DNA of 64,000 nucleotides from Codonopsis lanceolata (GCA_013146195.2 CM028378.1:7238350-7302349), one strand, 5' to 3'; positions 1-12,422 are shown, numbered from the stretch's first letter. The notes: generated from the sequence alone by a model not told the origin. Translations and numbers: made by a program.

Positions 1-673
1 TAAGATCTTTCGACTATTTGGGGCAAAGATTTAGTCCTGTAGATCTTGGAACTTGTTGTCGGTCAGACTGTGTTGATAAGTCTCTGAAAAGTAGGTCTGA
101 TGTCTGTTGCACTGTCAGGTGGTCTGTTCAATAAAGTAATTGCTTTTTGACTTTATCAGACCACGTGAGTGAGAGAAAGTCTTATAGCTTTAACTATGTC
201 AGGCTTTCTGAGGCTTGAACATATTTGTCTTGATTTGAACTGCTTCTAGTCTTTTCTCTGTAGCACGTGCAGAATTAAGTCTGCCGGTGGAATGCTCGGG
301 CTAGTGAAACAAGTCTTCTGGTTCAGGAGAACTGATGTCTGCTGGTGCGAACAGTTTAACTTGTAGCTTGTCTACCGGTGGTGAGTCATCAAGATGTTCT
401 GATTTTATCACTGAAGGCTTTTGACATAGCTGTAAGTCTTCCGGTGCTGAGTGCATCTGAAGTGCTGGTCTGTTTGATCATCATGTAGGAAGGTAGGACT
501 TGATCAGGTTGCACCTAATCTAAGACCTATGTGATGTCACACGAGTTGGCACCCTAACCGGTACGCAGACCTTTTAGCCACTCGTAATGACTCACTTGTA
601 ATGGGGGCAAGCAAATCATCATATATAGAATATGCAAGGTGATAAGTAAATTATCAAGAAGCATATTCCAACA
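1..673 (-). mobile_element. Partial 3' LTR of a copia-type retrotransposon, with polypurine tract
   Basis: Read on the minus strand, a purine-rich tract at 674-693 (AATAGGAGGAGAT) runs directly into TGTTGGAATATGC, the usual junction of polypurine tract and 3' LTR start in plant Ty1-copia elements. The LTR then runs leftwards off the window edge, so its far end and target duplication are not visible. It contains recurring GTCTGCCGGTGG-like words. The element's internal part should lie to the right, where a broken ORF sits at 1534-2427. The junction motif is seen; the lineage is inferred. Confidence 0.6.
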
Positions 674-1183
674 ATCTCCTCCTATTTGCTTGGAACCATT
701 ACAAAATGGCATATACAAAGCACTAAAGCATTTATCAAGATATAGTAATAACATGTCCACAATGAATAATCATTTTATCACAAGACATGTCCTATGTTGA
801 TAATTACATAAGCGATGGCTTTGGTATAGTCTACTACTGTTATTACAGACTCGATAAATCAAAGTACTGAACAAGTAACGCAATAGTAAAATCAATTTAG
901 CTCACTTAGTATTTTTGAAAGAGGTTTGAACAGGATCTAAAAGGTTTTAGAGTTCTTACTTGCACATAAATTTTTATAAACTAAAAGATTGTTTTGGCAA
1001 GTAAGAGTAGCAAATCCTTAAGTAAATGTATGTTTTTGAAGGTAGTTCAATAAGGATTGCTTGTAATACCAATTTTCGAAAACTTTTTATGATTCTGTTG
1101 AAAGTAAAGGATCTCTGTTGAAAGTAAGACTCAACAGAGAGTTTTTATTTCAAGCAAAATTTTTAAATAGAAGTGCCACAAAG

Positions 1184-1285
1184 GCTGGGTATGATTCACT
1201 AAGAATCAGCTTAGGGTGAATTCTCACATTGTGTGCTGGGCATGATTCACTAAGAATCAACTTAGGGTGAATTGCTATATTGTGT
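1184..1285. repeat. Tandem duplication, 2 x 51 bp
   Basis: Two adjacent 51-bp copies start with GCTGGG(T/C)ATGATTCACT and end ATTGTGT, differing at a few positions. They lie between the LTR junction and the broken ORF to the right, in the non-coding part of the minus-strand retroelement. No function can be assigned. Confidence 0.85.
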
Positions 1286-1533
1286 GTGTTTTCCATTTGC
1301 TCTTGGTTTAGCGATTTTATATGTCATCACTCTCATCCTAACTCTCCTCCTTATGACATAATTCTTTTTAGATATGTCATAACGATATGTCATCACTCTT
1401 CTCCTTAATGGTTGCAAGCAAAAAGAAGTATTCTATGAAGGACGGTTGCAAGCCAAAAAAAATTAGGGAAGATGACAAAAGAGAAAACGCCAAATAATGC
1501 AGGAAAGTACTAACAAGTTTTAAATAGTACAAA

Positions 1534-2427
1534 CTAATTTGAATCTCCAAAACTACCAGTGCTAGAATCTAAAGAATAGTTTCTATCCTGATCAGAAAAG
1601 CTTCTATTGCCGAACAATTCTCGAGTGATCACTAGGTCTCCAGTAACAGGAAGGCGTTCGTCCTCGTGAATCATGGAACGAAAGGTGTGGTAGGAGCATA
1701 GGAAGTAGCTGATAATCCTAGCGTACTTGTGAATATCAGACCCATTCACTCGTCTTCGCAAAACAGATCGACAGATGAGAAAGAAGACTACTTCAGATCA
1801 GTTGATGATATGAGAGTCGAGAACAGCAACGGTGAAGTTTCGAAGTCCTCTGGTGTCGCTTCCTGAGCCTGGTTCATGAAACAGAAGACATTGACTCAGA
1901 ATTTCACCAACACAGTACATGTCCAAAGGATAATTGAAAATATCCCATGTACTGTAGTCATCTCGAGATTGGTAGCCAATACGGTGCAACCATGATTCGT
2001 TGAGAACGGAATCATTAATGGAGTCAGGGCCAGCAGAGGGAAGGTCAAAGACTCTTCACAGGCTGTCGGCATTGAGGACGAGATCAGTACCTCGAATGCG
2101 ACCGTGGAGGCTCTTACCATCTCTTGTCAGTTGCATCCTTGAGTAGAATTCATCGACTAGTTGAAGGCTGAAGAATTCTTCGCGAAAAGAAAGGATGGAG
2201 ACGAGTCCAGAACTGTGGAAAAGATCTATAATCTTTGCTCCAACAGTATTGTCAAGGAGAAATTGTTCTCCTTGAATCGTGCGACCAAGAATGTAGGATT
2301 GACGGCCTACTTTGGTGACGAATGAAGATTCAGGGGGAACAATTGGGCTAGAGACGCTGTTGGAAGAAGAAGCGGCCATGAAGATTTTCTCAGGTGAAAG
2401 GAGCATGCACTGATAATAATCGTACAT
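1534..2427 (-). pseudogene. Broken retroelement-associated ORF (plant transposon protein type)
   Basis: A single minus-strand frame of about 297 codons is interrupted by two in-frame TGA codons (2056-2058 and 1798-1800) with no frameshift. The likely start is the ATG at 2379 (MAASSSNS). Residues reading EFYSRMQLTRDGKSLHGRIRG resemble the 'FYANL...VRG' signature of ORFs annotated as putative plant transposon protein in LTR elements; that match is from memory of the family. The ORF sits between the element body and the 3' LTR at 1-673, the position of an extra ORF downstream of pol. It has no zinc knuckle, reverse transcriptase or protease motif. It is non-functional as read, and the family assignment is moderate. 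Confidence 0.5.
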
Positions 2428-5400
2428 ATTGATTTGGAAGGGAAACAGGGATAACGATGGAGAATTATCAAATATTGTACTTTATATATATTTAGTACTT
2501 TCTGAGAATGAGCAGAAAGAACACACTTTTCAAGAACCGTCGTTTAAGTATCCACTATAGAGCTGTAAATGACTGAAATGAGAAACGGCGAAGTAATCAT
2601 TTCAAAGATCAATTTTGAGAGGAAGTGTTTATTGGAGAGGCGGCGATTCATGATTGTGATATTAAGTCATCTAGGGAGTATGAATTTGGACAGATTTGAG
2701 ACTTAAATTGAGGAATTCAATACCGAGAAGGACAGATAAATTGAAGGCTTAGGGTATTGAAATGAAGTTGTGTTCATATATGAGCAAAAATAATGTAATG
2801 AATTTCGTAAAAATAAATTTAGGAAATATGATAGGTTTCTAAATATTCCAGATATCCTAATAGATAATTTACGGGGCATTCTGAATCATCTACACAATCC
2901 TCAGCAATCTCCCAAAAATCTATAGAATTTTTGGAACATAAATTATTTCAAAAATATTTTGAAAATATCATTTCAAGAAAATGTTTTACAAAACAGTTAA
3001 GATTTTTGTGTTCTTTGTTTACTAGATGAAACTTTCGGAGCTTTCTGAGTCATTCTAGAACAAAGTTGTTTTGAAAGCATTTTAGAAGGATTTTTGAAAT
3101 ACTATTTGAAAAGCTATCAATATTCCTAAACGCTTATGTCAAAGATATCATTACACAAAGTTGATCAGCAATGTGAAAGGTCTGAAACCAATTTTGATGA
3201 TTAGTTTCAGTAGAGTGTGAAGAGTGCTGATACGAGATTGTGAACGACAGAGATTGAAGTCTGCAGTTCAAGAAATTGTGAACGGCAGAGGTGAAAGTCT
3301 GCAGTTCAAGTTTGACCAGCAGACATTGAGGTCTGTCGGTACAACTGATAACCTTAAGGAAGTATGCAACACTAATGAAAGTCTGCTGATAACAATTGAT
3401 AACGGCGGATTGTAGAGGAAGGTGAACATATTTGCTGGTATCAATTCTTGGATAAGCGTGGTTTATCAGTCTTTTGAACACTCGGACGAAGGTAGCCATA
3501 AAATAGCTATTATACCAATTGAATCATGTGTTCAAGAAGGATGGAAGTTTTACAGATATTCAATAGTTGAAGGATACCAATTGTTGAAAGATATCAATTA
3601 TTGAACGATAGGTGATCAGTAAACTAGAGATTGAGGTATGCTGACGTCGAATGAATGGATGACAAGGGAGTCGGCATAGATGAGGGTCTGCTGATGAAAG
3701 AGATCAACAGGAATGAAATCTGCTAATACATGGTGTATATATGTAAGTTTCGCAGATAAGAAGATTTGCTGAATAAAGATGGAACAGCAGACATTGAGGT
3801 CTGCCGATACCAAATGAAAGAGGAGTTTTACAGCAAGCTTTTCCTTTGGAATGCCTTGGCTTCTGGAAGGAGGGACCATAAGCTTCATTGGCAATGAGAA
3901 GGAAACAGAAGTGGAGGGAGAGCCGAATGCTTCTTTCTATATAGAAGCAGCAGCAGCAGCAATAGTATCAATACTTGAAGAAGACTTCTGCAGTTGGCTC
4001 CTCCTCAATGGTATAGTACTTACGTTTCAATCCTTTTTGGAGAGAGAACAGGGTCTACGGGTGTCTGGTGTAGACGGGGTAGAATGTAGAGTACCGACAG
4101 ATTTCCTTTATGCCTTAGCACCTGTTAGGAGGTTCGGCTGCTTCATCGGCAGAGATTAACTGATGACTATGCTTCTTCATAATAGAATCCCAGTTGAATG
4201 ATAAGAGAATTTTAGAAGCAAATCGGTAGACAACAACCATTCAAGTTAGGGCACTTGGATCACAGAGAAGCAAGTAGCTCATACTTAGTTTGGCTGAAGG
4301 TTCTGAAGAAGAAGAATGAATTTTTCTTCAAGGTCAACAGCTAAGATGATGACTAACCCTTTTTAAGGAAGGGAGTCATCTTTGTTCAAGACAAAGGAAA
4401 CAAGAAAGAATTTAGAGCAAAGTTGTCTTTGAATGGAGGAAGCAGTAGATAAGAAAAAGAATTGAAAAGACTGATTTTTCCTCGAAAGGTCGTTGTCTCA
4501 ACAGCATAGGTAAGGTCTATCGTTAAAGCCATAGAGACCTAAAATTATGGATGTGAATTAAGATATACCAGAACATCTTGGGTTGAGATGAGATCTTCAA
4601 TTCCTGATGAAGTAGTTGCAAGGTATGCAGTTCCTTCTAAGAAATCCAAAACTAAAATTATCCATATTCCAACACTAACTCTTTTGATGAGATTTCTACT
4701 AGTAATCATTGAAATTTTTACTTGAAATAAAAAATTTATTTTAAAGATAGATCCTAGGAAAGTCTCATCATATTTATTATGTTGAATAGGAATATTCATG
4801 GTTAAGGATTGGTTTGCTGTTGGGTTAACAGCAGAGTTATATTTGTTGTTTTGAATTCGGAACACAAATATTTATAAAGAGAAGTACATGTACCGAAATC
4901 ACAATCAAATATAAGATTTCATGTTATCAAGGAATATTCATGCAAAAGCAGATAGACATGAAGTGAAGATGCTTTGAACAAGTTCTCATTTAGATCAAAA
5001 TATATTCGAATACAAAGAGGATCTAAAGATTACAAAGTTCATTACAACTTCCGGTGACTTAACTACTCCTTTTAAACAACTAATCTAAACACCTGATACA
5101 ATTCTAAAGATAAGGATGTTACAAGGAGATGTCTATGAAGACCATGGACCCAGATTCAGCTAACCAGTTGGCAAACGGAATATAGGTCCTAGATCAAGGG
5201 AATTCATATGACCCAAGGAGGGAACGAGACTCTCCTTATTCTTCTCTTTAGCAGGTTTTCTCTATCCCAGACACCCTGCATAAACATCTTCTAGAATTTT
5301 CTAGATATCAGTTTCAATGCAGGCGCTTATCCTCGGGGGTTTGAGAGGGAAAATCCGAGGAGAGACACATTTGGCTCGCTGAAGATAAGAGGATCTTCTA

Positions 5401-6737
5401 AATGAGAGGGAGCAATCAAATGTGTGCTAAGATAGAGGGAAGCAAGAGATATATGCTAAATTGTTGTTAAGGAAAATCTTCATACAAGAGGAATCCTTGA
5501 AACAAACCAAACAACTTTCAAAGAATAGGAAGGGGAATTCCAAGTTGTTGAGAAGAAGCCTTGACCTAGTGCTCAGAATTCTCCTAAGTAACATATTTGA
5601 AGAAAGAGATTTTGTATCAGAGTCTATCATAGTGTTTGGGGTAGTTTGCGAGTGATAGAGAAAAAGGAAGGAATGTCTCTATAAATACTCGCTGAGGCAA
5701 GACAATGGACCGATTCATTTAAGAATGAAAAGTCCTTTCCAACTACTCTCATTAAAGTTACACGGGGAAGAGTGAGAGTTGGTATTAATTTCTAGATATC
5801 CGGTAAAGTTTCTTCTTTGGAAAGCTAAAAGGTTTTGAAAAGAGAGTTCAGCTTTCTTGGGAGGATAAAACGTCTTAACAAGGATAAAACATTTTTAGAT
5901 AGATTTGATAGAACATGTCTTGGGAAATGCAATTCCCACATTTCAAAGTCATTTTTGTTTTTACCGAGATTCTATGAAATTTGTCTTTAGCTTTTAAGAA
6001 ATAGTCGGTTTCCAAAAGCTTTACCTCAACCTTTGTAGAAATTGCTAAAAATACCCATGTAGTTTGCACATTGTCTACTAAGGTGAAAACTTCTATAAGT
6101 CAGCACATAGAACTGAGCTTATGAAGTACTGAGCAACAGAAGAGTACTTCAAAGAAAATGGCTTGATGATGACAGAGAAATTTTCTATTAAAAATGAGGC
6201 ATCAAACCAGATGAGTAATTCATAGATCACCCTTTAATGGAAATGGAAAGAGGCAAAGTATGATAGGTAAAATTACTCAAGCTTTATATTTGCTGGAAAA
6301 GAATAGTTAAAAGCAGAGCAGACAAATATAAGGCTATGCAAATATGATATATTCATGATCATGATTAACAGGGAATCATAAGCGAAAATCAGTCATATAT
6401 CATAATCCAGAAGGAAGGTTTGACTGAATCAATTGAATAAGGTCATGTACTTTCAGTCAAGCAAAGCTTTTAATACTGGAAGAGTGATAATAAAGTATGT
6501 TTGTTAATCTTGAGAGAATATAAATTCCTTAATAAGAATCAAGAAGATCATTAGCAACATTTTATGAGCTTTAGGAAGCTCCAGAAAAATCTAGATACTG
6601 GAACAAGTATTTCAAGAAGATCCGAAAGAAAGAAAGAATGGATCTTGAATTTCTCATTCTCTCTTGGTCTTTTTGTGCAAAGAAAAGATTTTAAGAAGGA
6701 GCACAAGACAAGGGATGTACCTTTTTAACAGTTATCT
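2428..6737. other. No recognisable gene; decayed repeat-rich sequence
   Basis: The many small reading frames here (for example 3851-4159 plus, 4545-4865 minus) have no recognisable domain, and opposite-strand frames overlap. At 3239-3310 a ~35-bp segment ending GTCTGCAGTTCAAG is present twice, and the word CAGCAGACATTGAGGTCTG recurs at 3321 and 3785. Similar GTCTGC words occur in the LTR at 1-673, so this may be the spacer of the same retroelement. I see no 5' LTR or primer-binding site to close the element. Confidence 0.5.
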
Positions 6738-7012
6738 ATAGCACTCCTGTAGCAGTTTGGGATTCACTGTTGCAATTTTGGGCCCTGTCATAAGGCATCT
6801 TGGGTGCCGCGCCAGGCTCCTATTATGGTGGCACCAGCTTTTGATTTTCAGCCACTTTTTGACGCTTTAGCCCCTACATTTCACTTTTTCGCGCATCATG
6901 CTTTATCTTGTACATTTTTAAACCATGTAACTTGACATTTGTTAAGTTTTAACAAGTCTTGATATCGCATGTCAGAGTTACATACCAGGGGTACGAAATT
7001 GGGGTGTCTACA
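6738..7012 (-). mobile_element. Truncated LTR fragment of the TGTAGACACCCC gypsy-like family
   Basis: On the minus strand this begins TGTAGACACCCCAATTTCG at 7012 and follows the first ~290 bp of the solo LTR at 28057-29839 nearly base for base, including TATCAAGAC and AAACTTAACAAATGTCAAG. Homology stops near 6738 at GCTACAGGAGTGCTA. It is thus a 5'-end LTR fragment in the opposite orientation to the other copy. The family looks like Ogre/Tat-type Ty3-gypsy by its LTR sequence, which is an inference. Confidence 0.8.
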
Positions 7013-7474
7013 ACGTTTCTTTCCCAATTTCACTCATGTTCCTCTTTAACGAGTTCGTCAAATCCTCCCCCAAATCATCGTTTTCTCTCAAATACGAACC
7101 CAATAAATTGCCTTCGACATTCTTGTTATTTCGGGAGCTGACACATTTCATGAATTGGCTTTCCAGTCTAATCAACTGACTAACTCATTGGAGCTTTTCT
7201 TGCTATCGATTCCAGCCGAAGCCTGTGCTAAGAAAGAGTGGACTTTCCGATTTGTCGGCTTCCTTCTTGCCTGCTGCTGTTTTGTAAAGCCCCAAGTCAA
7301 TGTTCTACTTTGCCCAAGGGAGCTTCCATCTTATTCGACTGACTGAAGGCCTAGCAAAATTCTAGTCATCTCCGCTCACTCCTTTCGATGTCGCTTGTGT
7401 ATGAGCCCTGAAACCTATTGTTTAATATGTGAATATATGAGAAAATGAGACTTCTAATTTTTCATTTTTTTGTC
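7013..7474. other. Non-coding stretch, nothing recognised
   Basis: Sequence between the LTR fragment and the hairpin array. Short frames at 6959-7141 and 7155-7346 show no domain, no convincing start context and no repeat relatives in the window. Confidence 0.4.
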
Positions 7475-8045
7475 CTGATGCCTAGCTTTGGTATCAATAT
7501 TTTTTGATTTTTTTACTTCAATAAACTGTCAAAATAGAGCTGATGTCAAGCCTTGACATAATTTTTTTTTGAATTTTTTTGGCTTGAATAAATTGTCAAA
7601 ATAGTGCTGATGTCAAGCCTTAACATCAACATTTTTTGAATTTTTTTTGACTTGAATAAACTGTCAAAACAGTGATGATGCCAAACCTTGGCATCGGCTT
7701 TTTTGAATTTTTTTGGCTTGAATAAACTGTAAAAACAGTGCTGATGCCAACATGGCATCAGCATTTTTGATTTTTTTTGGTCTTGCAAAAACTGTCAAAA
7801 CAGTGATGATGCCAAGCCTTGGCATCAGCTTTTTTGAATTTTTTTGCTTGAATAAACTGTCAAAACAGTGTTGATGTCAAGTCTTGACATCAACATTTTT
7901 TGATTTTTTTTACTTGAATAAACTGTCAAAACAGTGCTGATGCCAAACCTTGGCATCAGCATTTTTTGAATTTTTTTGGTCTTGCAAAAAACTATCAAAA
8001 CAGTGCTGATGCCAAGTCGGCATCAGCATTTTTTGGTTTTTTTTA
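7475..8045. repeat. Tandem array of ~66-bp units, each with a hairpin
   Basis: Nine units spaced 65-69 bp apart. Hairpin starts are at 7475 (degenerate), 7541, 7608, 7676, 7742, 7807, 7872, 7938 and 8007. Each unit is a palindrome such as GATGCCAAGCCTTGGCATC, a T-rich run (TTTTTTGAATTTTTTT), then CTTGAATAAACTGTCAAAACAG. Two stem versions occur, GATGTCAAG/CTTGACATC and GATGCCAAG/CTTGGCATC, with both arms usually changed together. The minus-strand frame through it (7546-7788) is an artefact of the repeat. The array could be a minisatellite within a transposon or a source of short hairpin transcripts; sequence alone does not decide. Confidence 0.9.
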
Positions 8046-8221
8046 GGCCGAATTAGATTTGTCTTCATTAATGGAATTTTTGTCATTTGGCAACCAATTT
8101 GTAGTTATATGAAATGTCCAACAAATTGATGGTCATAAATGAAAACATGTTTCTAAAATTGTACCCACTTGAAATTTGCTCAATATTTAACCTCAAAAGT
8201 CATATATCTTTTTATTTAATC

Positions 8222-8430
8222 GGAAAAAGAAACTTTTGGGGTGAAAGGACGATTATGCCATTAATGAAAGAAAAACAAGTGCGCATCAGATACATGGTGC
8301 ATCGCAAATCCAAAGCTAGTACATTGCAATTAAAGCACGCAGTACATCGTAAATCCAAAGTCGGTGCATCGCAATTCTAATTTGTCCATCGCAACGCATC
8401 AATGTTTGCATCGTAAATCAAAACCAAAAT
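8222..8430. repeat. Repeat module A: conserved leader plus degenerate GCATCG words
   Basis: A ~50-bp leader (GGAAAAAGAAACTTTTGGGG, then a segment ending CCATTAATGA) is followed by a run of degenerate words of the type GTGCATCGCAAATCCAAA. A diverged copy with the same order lies at 9945-10270. Further ATGCATCGATTT-type words occur at 9060-9200. No coding potential is evident; it is probably part of an old dispersed element. Confidence 0.6.
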
Positions 8431-8726
8431 TCGTAGGAGGAAGATGAAAGGCTGCTCCAATTTCAGCGAAAAAATAATGGGATGGATAAGAATCAACGTC
8501 ATCTGAAAAGGCTAATGTTGTGGTGGAACTAGGATAGACTGAAAGAAGAAGTGTAAATCTTTCTGAAGAATCAGAGATAATGGATACTAAACAAGCCGAT
8601 GCATAGATTCAAAATATTTTAAGCAGAGCGATGCTTAATCATGAAATATATGTATTGCCAAATGATGAATTATATGTATACCAAAAAATTGAGTGAATTC
8701 AAGTCAATACAGAGAATAAATTACAA

Positions 8727-8732
8727 TACACA

Positions 8733-8770
<38 letters not shown>

Positions 8771-8784
8771 TATATATATATATA
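8727..8784. repeat. (CA)n-(TA)n microsatellite
   Basis: About 20 CA dinucleotides run directly into about eight TA dinucleotides. Confidence 0.95.
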
Positions 8785-9944
8785 TGTTGTGAGAATGGGA
8801 GAGGAAATGATTGCATCTATGAATGGATGTCCTAACCATCGAAGGCTTCCTTTTTCAGTTTTCTAGAGGAATGGATTTCATCACATATGTTTCATAGTTG
8901 GGAGTAAACTGATGCTTCCTTTTCTAGTTTACCAGCGGAATGAGAGTAAGAATGTTTTTCAAGCTTAGTATTTGGCAATACATATGTTTCATAGATTTGG
9001 CTACGCTATCAACAAGAAAGACACAAACCCGAGAGCCAAATATGGAAATCCCCCATTTGCATCGATTAAAATCCTGATGCATCAATTTTGAATCGCGATG
9101 CATCGATTTGGAAACTCACTCAATTTTGATGCATCTATTTTGAACCATATTGAATCCATTCTAAATCGATTCATCGAAATTTCAAATCGATGCATTATGA
9201 TATGACTTTAAAGTTAGAGAGATGGAGAGCGTGTGAGTGAAAGAAGTGAAGGATGAAGACCTTTTTACCTCTTCTAGGAAGCGCGGATTAAACAACTATA
9301 GTAGTCAACTTCCTTCCTTTCTTACCTATGGAATTGGGAATAGCTTTCCTTAGCAAGATTGGTAATGTGACGAGAGGTCCCGATGTTATTAGAATTGCTT
9401 TCTTTTGCCTTTGGAAATTTTGGAATTCCTTTTTTACTAGCTTGGGTTTTTCGACCGACGATATAGTATAGGTTTGAATCATTCCTAAGGATTAAGAAGT
9501 CTCTTTCATTCAAGATTGTCGTTATAACCTCCTACCTTGTTTATAAAGTGATTTTCATAGATACTGAGAAATGGTTCGCGTTGAAGATGGAGCAAATGGT
9601 GAGGTAGGTGGTGGACATTTTAGGAAGAAAGAAATAAAAGATGACTTTTGTTGTTTAAAAATAAAGAGGGGGAGACTTAAGCGGTTATAAATTAATAAAA
9701 ATGGACCGGCTTGTAATAATTCCCTGAATGTATTGCTGAATAGATTGAGGAAAGACGCATTGCAAGGTATTGGGCCTAAGCTCACTTTGGGTTGGGTAAC
9801 ATAAATGGTTGGATGTTTCTAGACTTGTTTAAAGCGGCCCGGTTCTAGACTTGGGTAACAGGGGACCGGCCCAGATGGAAAAATTGCGGACCGATCCATT
9901 ATCCAAAGTTTGTAATCGCTACAGTACACTTTTTTTTTAAAACC
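8785..9944. other. No recognisable gene
   Basis: Repetitive and AT-rich. Minus-strand frames at 9288-9482, 9322-9513 and 9555-9785 overlap in different frames and show no domain. At 9060-9200 there is a cluster of GATGCATC/CGATTT words related to the modules on either side. Confidence 0.4.
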
Positions 9945-10270
9945 GGAAAAAAATACTTTTGGGGCAGAAATGACTGCAATACCCTTAATGAGCCTAAGGC
10001 GCGTTACAAAAATGCACTGCGGTTCAAATATTTATGCACCACGATTCAAAAAAATTATGAACCGCAATTCAAATATTTTTGAAAATACATCGTGGTTCAA
10101 ATATTTATGCACTACAATTCAAAAAAATTATAAACCGTGATTCAAAGATTTTTGAAAATGCACCGCAGTTCAAAAATTTATGCACCACGATTCAAAAATT
10201 TATGCACCACGATTCAAAACAATTATAACCGCGATTCAATGATTTTTAAAAAGCATTGCAATACAAAATG
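9945..10270. repeat. Repeat module B, diverged copy of module A
   Basis: Starts with ACCGGAAAAAAATACTTTTG and a segment ending CCCTTAATGA, parallel to 8222-8270. It continues with eight or so degenerate copies of a ~28-bp word built on ATGCACCACGATTCAAAA. The same two-part organisation in two places points to one element family. Confidence 0.6.
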
Positions 10271-11480
10271 ATTATGAACTAGACCATGTCCTCCACCTTC
10301 TTCTTCTATCTCCTCCTCCGCTTTCGTCCTACTGAAAAATCATTCAGCCCATCTATTACAGTTTCGTTGTCCAACAATGGTGATTTTCGAATCCAAAGTG
10401 TGCTGCCGGAGCTGCTGAAAGAGACGATTGTATTTTCGAAACAATATTTCGAAAAGTGGTCTTTTGCGCTTGAAAAAAAAACAATGGACTTTTGGAATTA
10501 AAAACTTTGGAAAAGGGACGATCAGTATTTTTACACTTATTTTTCAAATGAAATAAATTTAGGTTGTTCCGAATGGGCCTATAAACGTCCATATTCTACC
10601 TTCAACTTCTAACCTTGGCCCAAAAGTAGAAAATCTTGAACATTTTTTGGTCAGGCTCTGCTGATAAGTTTAGTCAATTTCCTTGAGTGAGATTGGTAGG
10701 TAGCCCAAAAACTGGACCAAAATTTGAACCGTCATAGCTAATAACGAACTAATCGTTCCCTATTGATTCCAATATTTACAAATTGAACCAACTAGCCAAT
10801 TGGTTTGGTCTAGTTGGAGTTCATATTAAATAAATTTCAGTAATATTGACAACATTAAAAATAAGTAAATAACATTAATATTGAGGCAAATGAGATGTTC
10901 GATTGCTAATTAACATAAAATAAAATTTAAAGCAAAAGAAAATAAGTAATACATAACAAATAGCATTAGTAGAATTTCTATTATATATCAGTTAACTAGT
11001 TTTTAATTTATTGGAGCCGGATAGAACCACCTTGACCAAAACCGAGCCAAACTTTCTGATTTAGCTTGGTTCGCTTTACACCCGTAGGAGTCATAATAAA
11101 GCAACCTCATGCATGATCAACTCAACACGGCCAAAAATTGTTTGATTTAATTTTTTTCATAACTATTTCACTGTAGGATCTAACTTCTTGAGTGAGTTGT
11201 AAAAGATCCACAAACATTACAGATACAATGGTCTACAATGGCTGTAGATCAAGAGTAGAGTTGGTATGGGGATGACGAGTCATTGCAGACGTGTTTTCAA
11301 TTTTCAAGGTTAAGGAATTTTATTCCTTTTTATTTTTTATTTTTCGTTAAAAAATTAGATGAGACGTTGATAACAAAAATGACATTGCACCTAATTACTG
11401 AGAATACATTGGTCACATTTAAGATATTGTAATGTGATTGATAAAATCGATAACATACGAATAGTAGAATAGTAGAATGG
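10271..11480. other. No recognisable gene
   Basis: Short frames at 10286-10501 (+) and 10356-10592 (-) overlap and lack domains. The segment 10736-11085 has GAACCAACTAGCC and GGTTCGCTTTACACCC words like those of non-autonomous plant DNA elements with ACACCCC ends, but I could not define both ends. The rest is AT-rich. Confidence 0.4.
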
Positions 11481-11890
11481 TTTTTTTTTTTAATAGAAGC
11501 AAGGCGGCACCTGCGAGATTTTATTTAAATAAAGAAAAGCATACAAACTTAAGGGGAACAACCAGTCTTACCTTTTGAACAGGGGGACAAATAAGCCTTA
11601 CCTTAAAACAAATACAATAGGAAAAGAAATTAAGAAGAAACTCTGATACTAGCCGTGCTTTGAGCATCTAGAAGAACATTAGACTTTTGATAGAACGAGG
11701 AAGGTCTCGAACCGAATTAAAAATAGAGTTACTAGCAGAGTCTATAGCCAAATTAGCCAATCCATCAGCAACAGAGTTTGCTTCGCGAAAGCAATGGTTA
11801 ATAGAGAAATTCAAGGCTTGCTTCCGAAAAACAATATCCCGGATAAAGTACGCAAGGGCCAAGGGGAGTGATCTTGATTGTTCATATCAC
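11481..11890 (-). pseudogene. 5'-truncated LINE: RNase H-like C-terminus plus 3' end with poly(A)
   Basis: The minus-strand frame 11668-11862 encodes 64 residues with FSINHCFREANSVADGLANLA, the typical C-terminal motif of the RNase H-like (RVT_3) domain in plant L1-type LINEs and derived proteins. The frame ends at 11668; a 3' untranslated stretch follows to 11492, and an 11-base poly(A), T on the plus strand, at 11481-11491. This is the expected structure of a 5'-truncated LINE copy. No clear target duplication was found. Only the last part of the domain is present, so the fragment is non-functional. Confidence 0.75.
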
Positions 11891-12181
11891 ATATGACCTT
11901 AGTGGGTATTTTCCCTTTAAGTTAAGCTTTTCTTTACGAAAATACCCACTTCTTTAATTCTTGTCATGGATTACATAAATTAAAAGTAACATCTATTGAT
12001 ATCATAAAAGTAAGAATTAATGAAATTTTACATTTTAATTATAATATTAATATTTATATTTACTCTTACTTTTTATTATTGTAATTTTGTTATTTATTTA
12101 TTAGCATAAATAATTGAATATAATTTTTCAAGCAAGTAGGAACAGTAGATTAAAATACACATCATAAGCTAAATTAAAGTA

Positions 12182-12422
12182 CACCCTCTATTTTTCAAAT
12201 TATCGTTCGGCTTTCCTTTTTGGTCTTTTTAAAAATAATTGTCATTCTTTCAAAAAAATTTCATTTAGGAAAACACTTTTATCATTTTATTCTTACTTTT
12301 TCTACCTACTTTAATTATTACCACATGTTCAAAGGAATTAAATAAAACCACACATTTCACCAATATTTATAATGTAATCAATTACTTTTTTCTTAAACAG
12401 AATAATTCGAAAACGGAGGGAG
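12182..12422. mobile_element. Stowaway-like MITE, diverged
   Basis: The left end CACCCTCTATTTTTCAAATTA and the inverted right end CTCCCTCCGTTTTCGAATTA form diverged terminal inverted repeats of the plant Stowaway (Tc1/mariner) type. Length is 241 bp with no coding capacity. TA precedes the left end and CA follows the right end, consistent with a decayed TA duplication. Two related elements are at 42899-43156 and 44821-45007. Confidence 0.7.

Noticed and set aside
8641..8835. 64-codon frame through the CA/TA microsatellite
   Set aside because: Most of its residues translate the simple repeat.
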